Position numbers and translations under genes: made by a program. Below, piece by piece: positions 42,979 through 51,073 of a DNA stretch of 64,000 bases (the first letter of the stretch is position 1; each line of letters begins with the position of its first letter). The notes beneath the pieces are model-generated. The model made no database searches, was not told the DNA's origin, and worked only from the letters and a program-made list of their open reading frames with translations. This DNA is from an uncultured Cohaesibacter sp. (GTDB taxonomy: Bacteria > Pseudomonadota > Alphaproteobacteria > Rhizobiales > Cohaesibacteraceae). The stretch lies in contig NZ_OY782763.1 in assembly GCF_963678225.1 (NCBI RefSeq), positions 1,054,001 through 1,118,000 of the forward strand, written 5' to 3'.

Positions 42979-43005
42979 GAGGACCGGATGCAAGCACCCG
43001 GCCTC
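42979..43005 (-). promoter_or_regulatory. Intercistronic stem-loop dctP-dctQ (TRAP2)
   Basis: GAGG-A-CCGG-A-TG pairs with CA-CCGG-CCTC around a CAAG loop. It occupies the same place as the hairpin in TRAP1 and TRAP3. Confidence 0.55.
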
Positions 43006-43031
43006 TCTTGGCTTTGGAACCTTGCTACAGA

Positions 43032-44024
43032 TTATTCACCGTGGATCTGGCTATAGATTTTCTTGGTAACGTCACTGTTCAGTTTCTTTTCAGTGAGAGG
43101 CTTCACAGCATCTCTGAAGGACTGCAGATCAACCTGGTTGAACTTGGCACCAGCTTTCTCAGCGTCGGCTTTTGCAACAGCAACAGCTTCAGCGAAGGAC
43201 TCATATTCATAGTCGACAGCTTTCGGCAGTTCCTCAGCAAAGATCTGCTTCACATCATCTGGCAGATCATTGTAGATGTCAGCGCTCATGATCAGATAGT
43301 CTGGCATCATCAGGTGCTGGGTATAGGAATAGTATGGTGCAATTTCGCTGTGCTTCAGCGAAGAGTAGACGATTTCGTTGTTTTCGCCACCGTCAAGGAC
43401 ACCGGTCTGAATAGCGGTGTAAACTTCGCCCTGCCCCATTGCGATACCGTTACCGCCCATCAGATTCATCATTTCGATGTTGGTGTCGGACTGCATCACG
43501 CGGATTTTGTCGCCGCCCATATCAGCAGGTTTTTCAACCGGACCAGATTTGCGATAAACGTTGCGAACGCCACCATGGAAAGCAGCCAGAACAACGATGC
43601 CCTGATCTTCAACAGAATGATAAAGATCACCCACGATTGCAGGATCGTTCACAACCTGACGCTGCTGATCAACACTATCGAACATGTAAGGCAGGTTGAA
43701 GATAACGAAATCAGGGTTCCAGCTTTCCAGAAGACTTGCAGCAGCCAGCGACATGGCGATGGTGCCGGTCTGGGTCATTTCGATGGCTTCTTTCTGAGCG
43801 CCGAGCAATTCGTTGGGATAAACCTCAACTTTATACTCGCCGTTTGTACGCTCAGCCAGAGCCTCGCCGAATTTCTGCATGGCCTTGAACTGCGGATGGG
43901 ATTCCGGCTGGTTGAAGGCAACCTGAAATACGGTTTCAGCCATAACAGGGGTTGCGCCATAAACAGCCGAAAGAGCGAGCGCCCCCACACCTGCGACTGC
44001 AGCAATAGCACTATAATGTTTCAT
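43032..44024 (-). CDS. TRAP transporter solute-binding protein DctP (TRAP2)
   Basis: A 330-residue periplasmic protein. The signal peptide MKHYSAIAAVAGVGALALSA ends near PVMA, followed by the mature start ETVFQVAFNQPESHPQF. It has the ligand Arg in GGDKIRVMQSDTN and the hinge-region motif GVLDGGENNEIVY. The binding-site segment differs from the usual LRVPN, matching the subfamily that binds keto-uronates or similar acids. I chose the ATG at 44022-44024 behind GGAGGAAG. It follows its GntR regulator by 79 bp. Confidence 0.92.
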   Translation of the reverse strand: MKHYSAIAAVAGVGALALSAVYGATPVMAETVFQVAFNQPESHPQFKAMQKFGEALAERTNGEYKVEVYPNELLGAQKEAIEMTQTGTIAMSLAAASLLESWNPDFVIFNLPYMFDSVDQQRQVVNDPAIVGDLYHSVEDQGIVVLAAFHGGVRNVYRKSGPVEKPADMGGDKIRVMQSDTNIEMMNLMGGNGIAMGQGEVYTAIQTGVLDGGENNEIVYSSLKHSEIAPYYSYTQHLMMPDYLIMSADIYNDLPDDVKQIFAEELPKAVDYEYESFAEAVAVAKADAEKAGAKFNQVDLQSFRDAVKPLTEKKLNSDVTKKIYSQIHGE

Positions 44025-44103
44025 AACTTCCTCCATTTGTAGATCAAACACATGTAGATCCAACACGGCGGCAACCCCTCTTAAATCCATAAGGAAGCTG
44101 CCC

Positions 44104-44871
44104 CTAATTCAGCGAAGTGGTTTCTCTCCGCCATCTATCGAGGACTTGCTCCAAGTCCCCTGTAAAGTAGCTCGGGTTGCGATCTCGGATCTCACTCAGA
44201 TCCTCGGCACTCAGGCCGGCAAGATGCAACCGCATAGCCTCCGCAGCGCGGTCTTCATCATGAGCAGCAATAGCCTCGACAATGTCGGCATGCTCCTGCA
44301 ACACCCGCTCCATACGCAAAGGCTGCTGAATGGTCAGAAGCCGGTAGCGGTCAACATGAAGCTTGATCCGATCGATGATCGTCCAAATTCCCGGGTATCC
44401 TCCCGCCAAAGCGATCGCGTGATGAAGATCCTCATCCGTTGCGTAGAATTTCTCGTAATCTTCCGCTTCCTTATGCTCCTGCTGGGCAATGATAAGTGCG
44501 CGCATCCTTGCAATGTCGCTACCCTTGGCCAGTTGAACAGCGGCTTTCGTCGTCACCTGCTCCAGAGCAGCTCTTGCCACTTGAGATTCCAAAACATCAG
44601 CAATGGGAATTTTCGCAACCGAAGTGCCCGATTTCGGCACAATGTCGACCAACCGTTCCTCCGCAAGGCGCAGCAGCGCTTCGCGAATGGGGGTGCGACT
44701 AACCCCGTGTTCCAAAGCGATCTCTTTCTCACTGATCGCTTCTCCGGGGAGACGCTGCATTGAAACGATTTCGGTGCGAAGCCGGCGATGCACAATCTGC
44801 GTTGTCGTTAACGCGCGATGATTGCCACCTGCCGCCATAGTTCCTCCACCAACAGCCAGACTGCTGATCAT
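44104..44871 (-). CDS. GntR-family (FCD) regulator of the TRAP2/kdu operon
   Basis: A 255-residue regulator: N-terminal HTH (LPGEAISEKEIALEHGVSRT, PIREALLRLAEERLV), then an FCD effector domain with DEDLHHAIA and the C-terminal HLAG metal-site His. It is the first gene before TRAP2 dctP on the same strand, so a repressor of its own operon is likely. I take the ATG at 44869-44871, with GAGGAG upstream; the ORF could start at 44913. The palindrome at 44903-44914 lies in its promoter. Confidence 0.88.
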   Translation of the reverse strand: MISSLAVGGGTMAAGGNHRALTTTQIVHRRLRTEIVSMQRLPGEAISEKEIALEHGVSRTPIREALLRLAEERLVDIVPKSGTSVAKIPIADVLESQVARAALEQVTTKAAVQLAKGSDIARMRALIIAQQEHKEAEDYEKFYATDEDLHHAIALAGGYPGIWTIIDRIKLHVDRYRLLTIQQPLRMERVLQEHADIVEAIAAHDEDRAAEAMRLHLAGLSAEDLSEIRDRNPSYFTGDLEQVLDRWRRETTSLN

Positions 44872-45462
44872 TGTTATCTCCTCTTCGGTATATCTCATAT
44901 ATCTTGTATACAAGTTTGTAAAGGCCGATTCTCCTTCGGCTCATTAAACGCAAAATGTCCGCGAAGTTTGCACCCAAGCATGTCAGTAAGAACCACAAGG
45001 GTAGCAAAAAGACCCTTGGCCCAAGGACACACGCTATTCGCGTACAGCCTAGTGGCAACAAAATCGCCACATCAAACACTTACCACTATTTATCAGCAAA
45101 TTTAACTACCCTAGTACATCTGGCATACAAGCTTCCTATTCAGGGAGCCCCTCAGCACAAACCAAGTGTAACTACTTAGAAAATCAGTCAATAAACAAGT
45201 TGGGGAAATGTCGTCGCCTAAGCAGAACATTTTCCCAGCCGCCTCGTGTCTCCCTCGAAACGAAGCAAATAGCGAAAACAAATGATTGAATTAATTGGTA
45301 TAATCTTATCCTTTTACATCGAAGAAAAAACTGGCCAAAGACTTCAGCATCTCCACGCTTCAACGATCCAGACCATCAAATCCCCTCCTTCCGGAAGACA
45401 GGCATTGCTTGTCATCGAGAATCTGTTTGACGGCACTGGTATAACAGGGTAACAGTTATACC
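44872..45462. other. Divergent regulatory region between two GntR genes
   Basis: This 591-bp region holds both regulators' promoters and the operators listed separately. A further half-site TTGGTATAAT is visible near 45295. No gene or RNA is supported. Confidence 0.5.
44903..44914. promoter_or_regulatory. Predicted operator of the TRAP2/kdu GntR
   Basis: CTTGTATACAAG is a perfect 12-bp palindrome. On the minus strand it lies between TTTACA (-35-like) and TATGAG (-10-like) at 17-bp spacing, so binding would block the promoter of the regulator-TRAP2 transcript. GTATAC-centred dyads are typical of FCD regulators. Confidence 0.65.
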
Positions 45463-45463
45463 A
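45437..45463. promoter_or_regulatory. Predicted operator overlapping the start of the TRAP3 GntR gene
   Basis: TGGTATAAC-N9-GTTATACCA, perfect 9-bp arms, ends on the first base of the start codon. Such a position suits autorepression. Confidence 0.65.
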
Positions 45464-46158
45464 TGAAACTATCCTTGCGCAGAAAATTGTCGGACGAGGT
45501 CCGCATCAAACTGGAAGAGCTCATCAGGGACGAGATTTACCCTGAGGGCAGCTCCTTGCCTTCTGAACGCGAGTTGATGGAGATGTTCGATGTCGGGCGC
45601 CCATCCATTCGCGAAGCCCTTTTCGGGCTGGAGAGAATGGGCCTCATCAAGATCAAAATGGGAGAGAAGGCGCGCGTCACGCGCCCGACACCACAGGCAT
45701 TGCTGTCATCCCTGTCAGGGGTCGCCAACATCCTGCTGGATTCCTCCGAAGGTGTTCAAAATTTCGAGCAGGCCCGTATCTTTCTCGAAGGCGCCGTCGC
45801 CCGCTACGCGGCGGAACATGCAACAGATGCCCAGATTGAGGCGCTTGAAGAAGCATTGCAGCAAAATGAACAGACCATCATGAAGCCGCGCGCCTTCGCG
45901 ATCACGGATGTTGCCTTCCATCGCCTGCTGACCAGCATTCCGGACAATCCCATTTTCATGGCGATGCATGATGCGCTCGTCGACTGGATGATCAACCAGC
46001 GCCCGCTGCCCAAGGATGAGGGCATTTCCAACACCAAGAGTTTCGAAGGCCATGTGGCAATTTTCAACGCCATCAGGGACCGCAAGCCCATCGACGCCAT
46101 GATGGCCATGGAAGAGCATCTCAAGGATGTTCAGAAGCGATATCAGGAGATCGGTTAG
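45463..46158 (+). CDS. GntR-family (FadR/FCD) regulator of the TRAP3/NanA cluster
   Basis: A 231-residue regulator with HTH (YPEGSSLPSERELMEMFDVG, RPSIREALFGLERMG) and FCD domain (metal-site His in DVAFHRLLTSIP and MEEHLKDVQ). It resembles NanR-type regulators that respond to sialic acid. The downstream genes encode a SiaP-like TRAP system and a NanA-like lyase, so regulation of sialic-acid-like catabolism is inferred. The operator overlaps its own start. Confidence 0.88.
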   Translation: MKLSLRRKLSDEVRIKLEELIRDEIYPEGSSLPSERELMEMFDVGRPSIREALFGLERMGLIKIKMGEKARVTRPTPQALLSSLSGVANILLDSSEGVQNFEQARIFLEGAVARYAAEHATDAQIEALEEALQQNEQTIMKPRAFAITDVAFHRLLTSIPDNPIFMAMHDALVDWMINQRPLPKDEGISNTKSFEGHVAIFNAIRDRKPIDAMMAMEEHLKDVQKRYQEIG

Positions 46159-46346
46159 GAGGTCCGTTTCCCCCGTTGAAGCGCTACAGCACCAGACGGG
46201 ACGATATCGAACGAAGGATCACGCGAGGCCGGATGACATTCGGCCTGCTTGAAAATCAGGAGAAAATACAAAAAGCGATCTGGATGCCCCATCCGTTTCG
46301 CGGCCCGCAAGGGAAAAATACTCAGACATGATTAAGGGAGGAACCT

Positions 46347-47321
46347 ATGAAACATGTACTGACTTGCCTGGCTGTTGCCGGCATGCTCGTCGCTGGCCCT
46401 GCGCTGGCTCAGGATACGCGCACGCTCTCGTTTGGCATGCAAGGAACACCGGGCGACCCACAATATCAAGGCGTCATGGAGGCCGCCAAGGTATTGGAGG
46501 AAGAATCCAACGGCCGCCTCAAGCTTGAGGTATTCCCCAATTCTCAGCTCGGCACCTTTACCGAAATGATGGAACAGGTCACACTTGGAGATCTCGATTT
46601 CACGCTGAACCCGTTTGGCGGCATGGACCCATGGGTCTCGCGCGCAGTGATTGCCAGCACCGCCTATGTGGTCAAGGACTTTGACCATCTGCAGAAAATT
46701 CTGGCATCGGATTGGGGACAGGGCGTTCTGGAAGAAATGCGCACGGAAAATGGTTGGAGGACCGTTGATTCCTGGTATTTCGGCACCCGCGAAACCACTT
46801 CCAACAAGCCCATCACGAAACTGGAAGACTTTAAGGGCATGAAGCTGCGCGTGCCAAACTCCGCGCCTCAGCTTCAGTGGGCAAAAGCCATGGGCGCCAG
46901 CCCGACCCCTGTTGCCTTTGCAGAAGTCTATCTGGCCCTGCAGACCAATCAGGTTGACGGACAGGAAAACCCGCTCCCGATCATCGACGCCATGAAATTC
47001 ATGGAAGTGCAGAGCAACATCACCCTGACCAACCATCTGGTTCAGGATCAGCTCGTACTGATGTCCGAGGAAACATGGAAAGATCTGTCTGAAGAAGACC
47101 AGCAGATCGTCATGGATGCCTTCAAGGCCGGCGGTTTGGTCAACAACAAGGTGGTCAAGGACAACGAAGCCGCCCTGCTGAGCAAGTTCGAGGACAATGG
47201 CGCCAAGGTCAATCGCCCAGAACTGGCACCATTCCGCGCTGCCATGGAACCATCCTATAAGGAACTCGACAGCAAGTTCGGCGAGGGAATTGTCGAAAAA
47301 CTCTCCAGTCTGGCTGACTGA
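46347..47321 (+). CDS. SiaP-like TRAP solute-binding protein (TRAP3)
   Basis: A 324-residue periplasmic binding protein with signal peptide ending ...GPALAQ|DTRTLSF. It closely follows SiaP of Haemophilus in key regions: TRETTSNKPI, KGMKLRVPNSA, GASPTPVAFAEVYLALQTNQ, VDGQENPL and NHLVQDQLVLMSEETW. The two ligand-binding arginines and the Asn of SiaP (equivalent to Arg127, Arg147, Asn187) are all conserved. A sialic acid or close relative (Kdn, Kdo-like nonulosonate) is the likely ligand; the same residues occur in other TRAP proteins, so proof is lacking. Confidence 0.9.
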   Translation: MKHVLTCLAVAGMLVAGPALAQDTRTLSFGMQGTPGDPQYQGVMEAAKVLEEESNGRLKLEVFPNSQLGTFTEMMEQVTLGDLDFTLNPFGGMDPWVSRAVIASTAYVVKDFDHLQKILASDWGQGVLEEMRTENGWRTVDSWYFGTRETTSNKPITKLEDFKGMKLRVPNSAPQLQWAKAMGASPTPVAFAEVYLALQTNQVDGQENPLPIIDAMKFMEVQSNITLTNHLVQDQLVLMSEETWKDLSEEDQQIVMDAFKAGGLVNNKVVKDNEAALLSKFEDNGAKVNRPELAPFRAAMEPSYKELDSKFGEGIVEKLSSLAD

Positions 47322-47337
47322 CCCCTCCTCCACTCAT

Positions 47338-47368
47338 GCGCCTCGCAATGCCTCTTTGCGGGGTGCGC
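47338..47368 (+). promoter_or_regulatory. Intercistronic stem-loop dctP-dctQ (TRAP3)
   Basis: GCGC-CTCGCAA pairs with TTGCGGG-GTGCGC with a bulge, just after the binding-protein stop. It matches the position of the hairpins in TRAP1 and TRAP2. Confidence 0.55.
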
Positions 47369-47385
47369 TTTGGAAGGCTTTGTCC

Positions 47386-47925
47386 ATGAAATCGTCATTT
47401 CTATATCAGCGTCTTCTCAGATTTGAGGAGACCATCGGGATCGTGCTGTCCATTTTTGTCTTCGGCGCCATCGCGCTTCAGGTGATTACCCGATTTGTCT
47501 TTCACGCCCCGCTCTTCTGGACAGAAGAAGCCGCTCGCTATCTGTTTGTCTGGATGGTGGCCATGGGGGCTGCAGAATGCGTCCGCAGCCGCTCGCACAT
47601 CTCGATGGATGTGTTCGTGCTCATGCTACCGGATCGCCTGCGCATTATTTTGCGCACGCTTTTGAATATGGTGGTGGTCGCCGCTCTGTTGATGCTGGTC
47701 TGGTATGGCTATTTCGGCATGCTGCGCGCCAATCGCGTGGTGTCCGTCACCTTGGGTGTCTCCGAGGCCTTCCTCTATGGCGCCCTGCCCGTCGGTGCCG
47801 CCCTGATGGCCTTTCGCATGGTCATCGTCATTATCGAAAATATCCGCTTTCTGATCACAGGACAGTCATCCCCTGACAACAAGGACACGGTCCTTGTGCA
47901 GGATTCCCGAGAAAGGTCACTATAA
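47386..47925 (+). CDS. TRAP transporter small permease DctQ (TRAP3)
   Basis: A 179-residue four-helix membrane subunit; PLFWTEEAARYLFVWMVAMG is the DctQ signature and RSRSHISMDVFV the loop after it. The open frame begins at 47197 inside dctP, but the ATG at 47386 is the natural start because the protein then begins MKSSFLYQRLLRFEET. The stop overlaps the next start (TAATG). SiaQ and SiaM are separate here, unlike the fused SiaQM of Haemophilus. Confidence 0.93.
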   Translation: MKSSFLYQRLLRFEETIGIVLSIFVFGAIALQVITRFVFHAPLFWTEEAARYLFVWMVAMGAAECVRSRSHISMDVFVLMLPDRLRIILRTLLNMVVVAALLMLVWYGYFGMLRANRVVSVTLGVSEAFLYGALPVGAALMAFRMVIVIIENIRFLITGQSSPDNKDTVLVQDSRERSL

Positions 47926-49196
47926 TGTTCTATGTTTTTGGTGGCTGGTTCGGACTGCTCTTTGCGGGAATGCCGGTCGGCTTTACACTGATTGTCGCCT
48001 CACTGGCCTATATGCTCATGGAAGGGCGCGGCATCAATTTCGCAGCCCAGCGGATGGTTGCCGGTCTCAACAGTTTCCCGCTGCTGGCCATTCCCTTCTT
48101 CATCCTCACAGCCCAATTGATGAACACGGCAGGTGTCACAGAGCGGATCTTCCGCTTTGCCAAGGCCCTCGTCGGTCATGTGTCCGGTGGGCTTGGCCAT
48201 GTCAACATTCTCGCCTCCCTGCTCTTCTCTGGCATGTCTGGCTCGGCGGTTGCCGATGCCGCCGGATTGGGCCAGCTTGAAATCAAGGCCATGCGCGATG
48301 CCGGTTATGATGCCAAATTTGCCGGTTCGGTGACGGCGGCTTCCGCCATTATCGGCCCATTGGTTCCCCCATCCGTGCCACTTGTTGTTTATGGCGTGAT
48401 ATCCAACACCTCCATTGGCGGCCTGTTCCTTGGTGGCATTGTCCCCGGCGTGCTCTGTGCGCTGGTGCTGATGATCATGGTGTATGTCATAGCCAAGATC
48501 CGCCATTACCCAAAGGATGAAAAGGCCTCCTGCCGTGAGGTTGCCATCAGCTTCAGCCGTGCTGTTGTGCCGCTTCTCACCCCTCTGATCATCGTGGGCG
48601 GCATCTTTGCCGGTATCTTCTCTCCCACTGAAGCTGCCGTGGTCGCTGCCAGCTATGCGCTTATTCTGGGAACCGTCGTCTATCGCGAGCTGACATGGGC
48701 CAAGCTGTTTGCCGTGTTGCGCGATACGCTCAACCACACGGCCTCTGTCGGCCTCTTGATGATGGGCGTCAATCTGTTCGGCTATGTGCTGGCCAAGGAA
48801 CAGATCCCGCAACATGTGGCTCAGTTCTTCCTTGATTTCTCCAGCAACCCGCTGACCTTCCTGCTGATCGTCAACCTATTGCTGCTGTTTCTGGGCACTT
48901 TCATCGAGGTGCTCGCCATTCTGCTACTGATTGTTCCGGTGCTGGTCACCGCCGCCATGAGCTATGGCATCGACCCGATCCATTTCGGCGTTCTGGTCAT
49001 CCTAAACCTGATGATCGGCATCCTGACCCCACCCATGGGCGTGGCGCTATTTGTGGTGTCCAAGGTGGGCAACATCCCCTTTGGCAAGCTGGCAATCGGC
49101 ATCCTGCCATTCCTCATCCCCCTTTTCGGACTTCTGGCCCTGCTGACCCTTGTTCCCTCTCTGGTCACCTTCATTCCTCATCTGCTGATGGGCTAG
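47925..49196 (+). CDS. TRAP transporter large permease DctM (TRAP3)
   Basis: A 423-residue channel subunit with about 12 hydrophobic segments. Motifs include LNSFPLLAIPFFILTAQLM, MSGSAVADAAGLGQLEIKAM, VPPSVPLVVYGVISNTSIGG and LVILNLMIGILTPPMG. Its ATG shares the final A of the dctQ stop, so translation is coupled. With the SiaP-like protein it would give Na+-driven uptake of a nonulosonate. Confidence 0.95.
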   Translation: MFYVFGGWFGLLFAGMPVGFTLIVASLAYMLMEGRGINFAAQRMVAGLNSFPLLAIPFFILTAQLMNTAGVTERIFRFAKALVGHVSGGLGHVNILASLLFSGMSGSAVADAAGLGQLEIKAMRDAGYDAKFAGSVTAASAIIGPLVPPSVPLVVYGVISNTSIGGLFLGGIVPGVLCALVLMIMVYVIAKIRHYPKDEKASCREVAISFSRAVVPLLTPLIIVGGIFAGIFSPTEAAVVAASYALILGTVVYRELTWAKLFAVLRDTLNHTASVGLLMMGVNLFGYVLAKEQIPQHVAQFFLDFSSNPLTFLLIVNLLLLFLGTFIEVLAILLLIVPVLVTAAMSYGIDPIHFGVLVILNLMIGILTPPMGVALFVVSKVGNIPFGKLAIGILPFLIPLFGLLALLTLVPSLVTFIPHLLMG

Positions 49197-49287
49197 GGCT
49201 GGCGGCCAACGCTTCACATAGTTACCGGGCAGGCTCTGTCCCGCCCGGCTCCCCGAATAACAAACGAGACAATGAATCGATACGATC

Positions 49288-50184
49288 ATGGACACATTCA
49301 AAGGAATCTTTGCCGCTCTGCTGACCCCGTTCAACGAGGATGAGAGCGTAAATTATGAAGCCCTCGAACATCTTGTTGGCTTTGTGCGCAAGCAGGGCCT
49401 GCAGGGCATCTATGTCGGAGGCAGTTCTGGCGAAGCGATGCTTCAGCCCCATGATGAGCGCGTCGCATGCCTTGAAAAAGCAGCCGAAGCTTCGGAAGGA
49501 AAGCTGACCCTGATTGCCCATGTGGGCACCATCGCAACGAAAGATGCCATCGCGCTGGCTGATGCCGCTGCCAAAGCAGGCTATCAGGCCATTTCGGCCA
49601 TCACCCCCTATTATTACGGCTTCTCGCGCGATGAAGTTCTGGCCCATTATCTGGCCCTGGCCGACGCGTCAAGCCTACCACTCATCATCTATAATTTCCC
49701 TGCCCGGACTGCCAGCTTCTCCACCAAAGAACTGACGGAACTGTTGGCGCATCCCAACATCATCGGCATCAAGCATACCTCGTCAGACATGTATCAGCTT
49801 GAACGGCTCAAAACCTTCTGCCCGGATGCCCTGCTCTTTAATGGCTATGATGAAATGTGCCTTGCTGGCCTTGCCAGCGGTGCGGATGGCGCCATTGGCA
49901 CCACCTATAACTTCATGGGCGATCTCTTCGTCGCGCTCAGAGAGTTTACCCTCGGGGGCAACATCGCAGAAGCCCGCAAGCTGCAGGCGATTGCCAACCG
50001 CGCCATTGATGCTCTCATCGAAGTGGGCGTCATGCCCGGCTCCAAGGAAGCTCTTGAGATCATGGGTATCCCCGCCGGGGTATCCCGTCGCCCCTTCCGC
50101 CCGCTGACAAAGGATGATCGCGCCCTCATGAAAGAAGCCATTCTGCCTATCATCGAATGGAGAGAGGCGCAAAAGAATGCCTAG
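49288..50184 (+). CDS. nanA: N-acetylneuraminate lyase-like aldolase
   Basis: A 298-residue (beta/alpha)8 class I aldolase of the DHDPS/NanA family. The match to E. coli NanA is strong: GIFAALLTPF, GIYVGGSSGEA (active-site GxxGE), LIAHVG, AITPYYYGFS, IIYNFPA (catalytic Tyr), GIKHTSSD (Schiff-base Lys) and LLFNGYDEMCLAGLASGADG. It cleaves N-acetylneuraminate to pyruvate and ManNAc in relatives. The absence of nanE and nanK downstream, where an SDR overlaps instead, leaves open a related ulosonic acid substrate. Confidence 0.86.
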   Translation: MDTFKGIFAALLTPFNEDESVNYEALEHLVGFVRKQGLQGIYVGGSSGEAMLQPHDERVACLEKAAEASEGKLTLIAHVGTIATKDAIALADAAAKAGYQAISAITPYYYGFSRDEVLAHYLALADASSLPLIIYNFPARTASFSTKELTELLAHPNIIGIKHTSSDMYQLERLKTFCPDALLFNGYDEMCLAGLASGADGAIGTTYNFMGDLFVALREFTLGGNIAEARKLQAIANRAIDALIEVGVMPGSKEALEIMGIPAGVSRRPFRPLTKDDRALMKEAILPIIEWREAQKNA

Positions 50185-50983
50185 CCGCATTGAAAGCCTG
50201 TTTGACTTGCCGGGCAAAAGCGCCCTTGTCACAGGCGGCGCAGCAAATATAGGCTTCGCAGCGGCGAACATTCTCGCCGCTGCAGGGGCCTCTGTTGCCA
50301 TTTCCTCGCGCAGCATAAGTCGCGCCGAAGAAGCTTGCGACAAGCTCCGTGCCGAACATGGCAACAACTGTCTGGCTTTGGAGCTGGATCATACGGAACC
50401 GGAATCCATCGACGCGGCAGCCAGCGCCTTCTTCAACTGGTGCCCGGCTTGTGACATCCTCATCAACAATGCAGGTGGTGGGGTCGGTGCCTCGGTTGCC
50501 AAATTGTTCGAACGTACGCCTTCCGATATCCGTGCCATGATTGATAGCAACCTAACGGGCCCTCTGCTCTGCTGCCGTGCCTTTGGCAAAAGCATGGCCG
50601 ATCAGGGTCACGGCAAGATCATCAATTTCGGCTCCATTGCCGCCATTGTCGGGCGGGACAGGCGCATCTACGAGCCAGCTGGCATGCTCGGACAGCCCGT
50701 TGACTATGCCGCAGCCAAGGGAGGCATCCTCGCCATGACCCGCGATCTGGCTGGCTATCTCGGCCCGATGGGGGTGAATGTCAATGCCATCTCCCCCGGT
50801 GGCATCGAGCGCAACCATCACGCCGCGTTTGTCTCGGGCTATAGCGATCTCACACCACTGGGGCGTATGGGGCGGGAACCTGACGATCTGGAAGGGGCTA
50901 TTCTCTTCCTCGCCTCCTCCGCCTCGGACTATGTCCATGGGCATAATCTGGTGATTGACGGAGGCTTCTCTGTCTGGAAATGA
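50177..50983 (+). CDS. Short-chain dehydrogenase downstream of nanA
   Basis: A 268-residue SDR with the cofactor motif VTGGAANIGFAAANIL, NNAGGG, the catalytic Ser in NFGSIAAI, and YAAAKGG (Tyr, Lys). It overlaps the NanA-like gene by 8 bp, so both are translated as a unit. It probably modifies the sugar or aldose released by the aldolase, for instance by oxidising it, in place of the usual NanE/NanK route. The exact reaction is unknown. Confidence 0.85.
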   Translation: MPSRIESLFDLPGKSALVTGGAANIGFAAANILAAAGASVAISSRSISRAEEACDKLRAEHGNNCLALELDHTEPESIDAAASAFFNWCPACDILINNAGGGVGASVAKLFERTPSDIRAMIDSNLTGPLLCCRAFGKSMADQGHGKIINFGSIAAIVGRDRRIYEPAGMLGQPVDYAAAKGGILAMTRDLAGYLGPMGVNVNAISPGGIERNHHAAFVSGYSDLTPLGRMGREPDDLEGAILFLASSASDYVHGHNLVIDGGFSVWK

Positions 50984-51007
50984 CGGGTGCCCGCGGGATG
51001 TCATCAA

Positions 51008-51042
51008 AAAAGGAGGATAGCGCCAGCGCTATCCTCCTTTTC
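51008..51042. terminator. Bidirectional terminator between the SDR gene and aspA
   Basis: A perfect 12-bp stem AGGAGGATAGCG/CGCTATCCTCCT with CCAG loop, extended by A and T runs (AAAA, TTTT), separates convergent transcripts. Confidence 0.95.
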
Positions 51043-51073
51043 ATTCCAATCAGAATATGAATGCTGTGACCAT

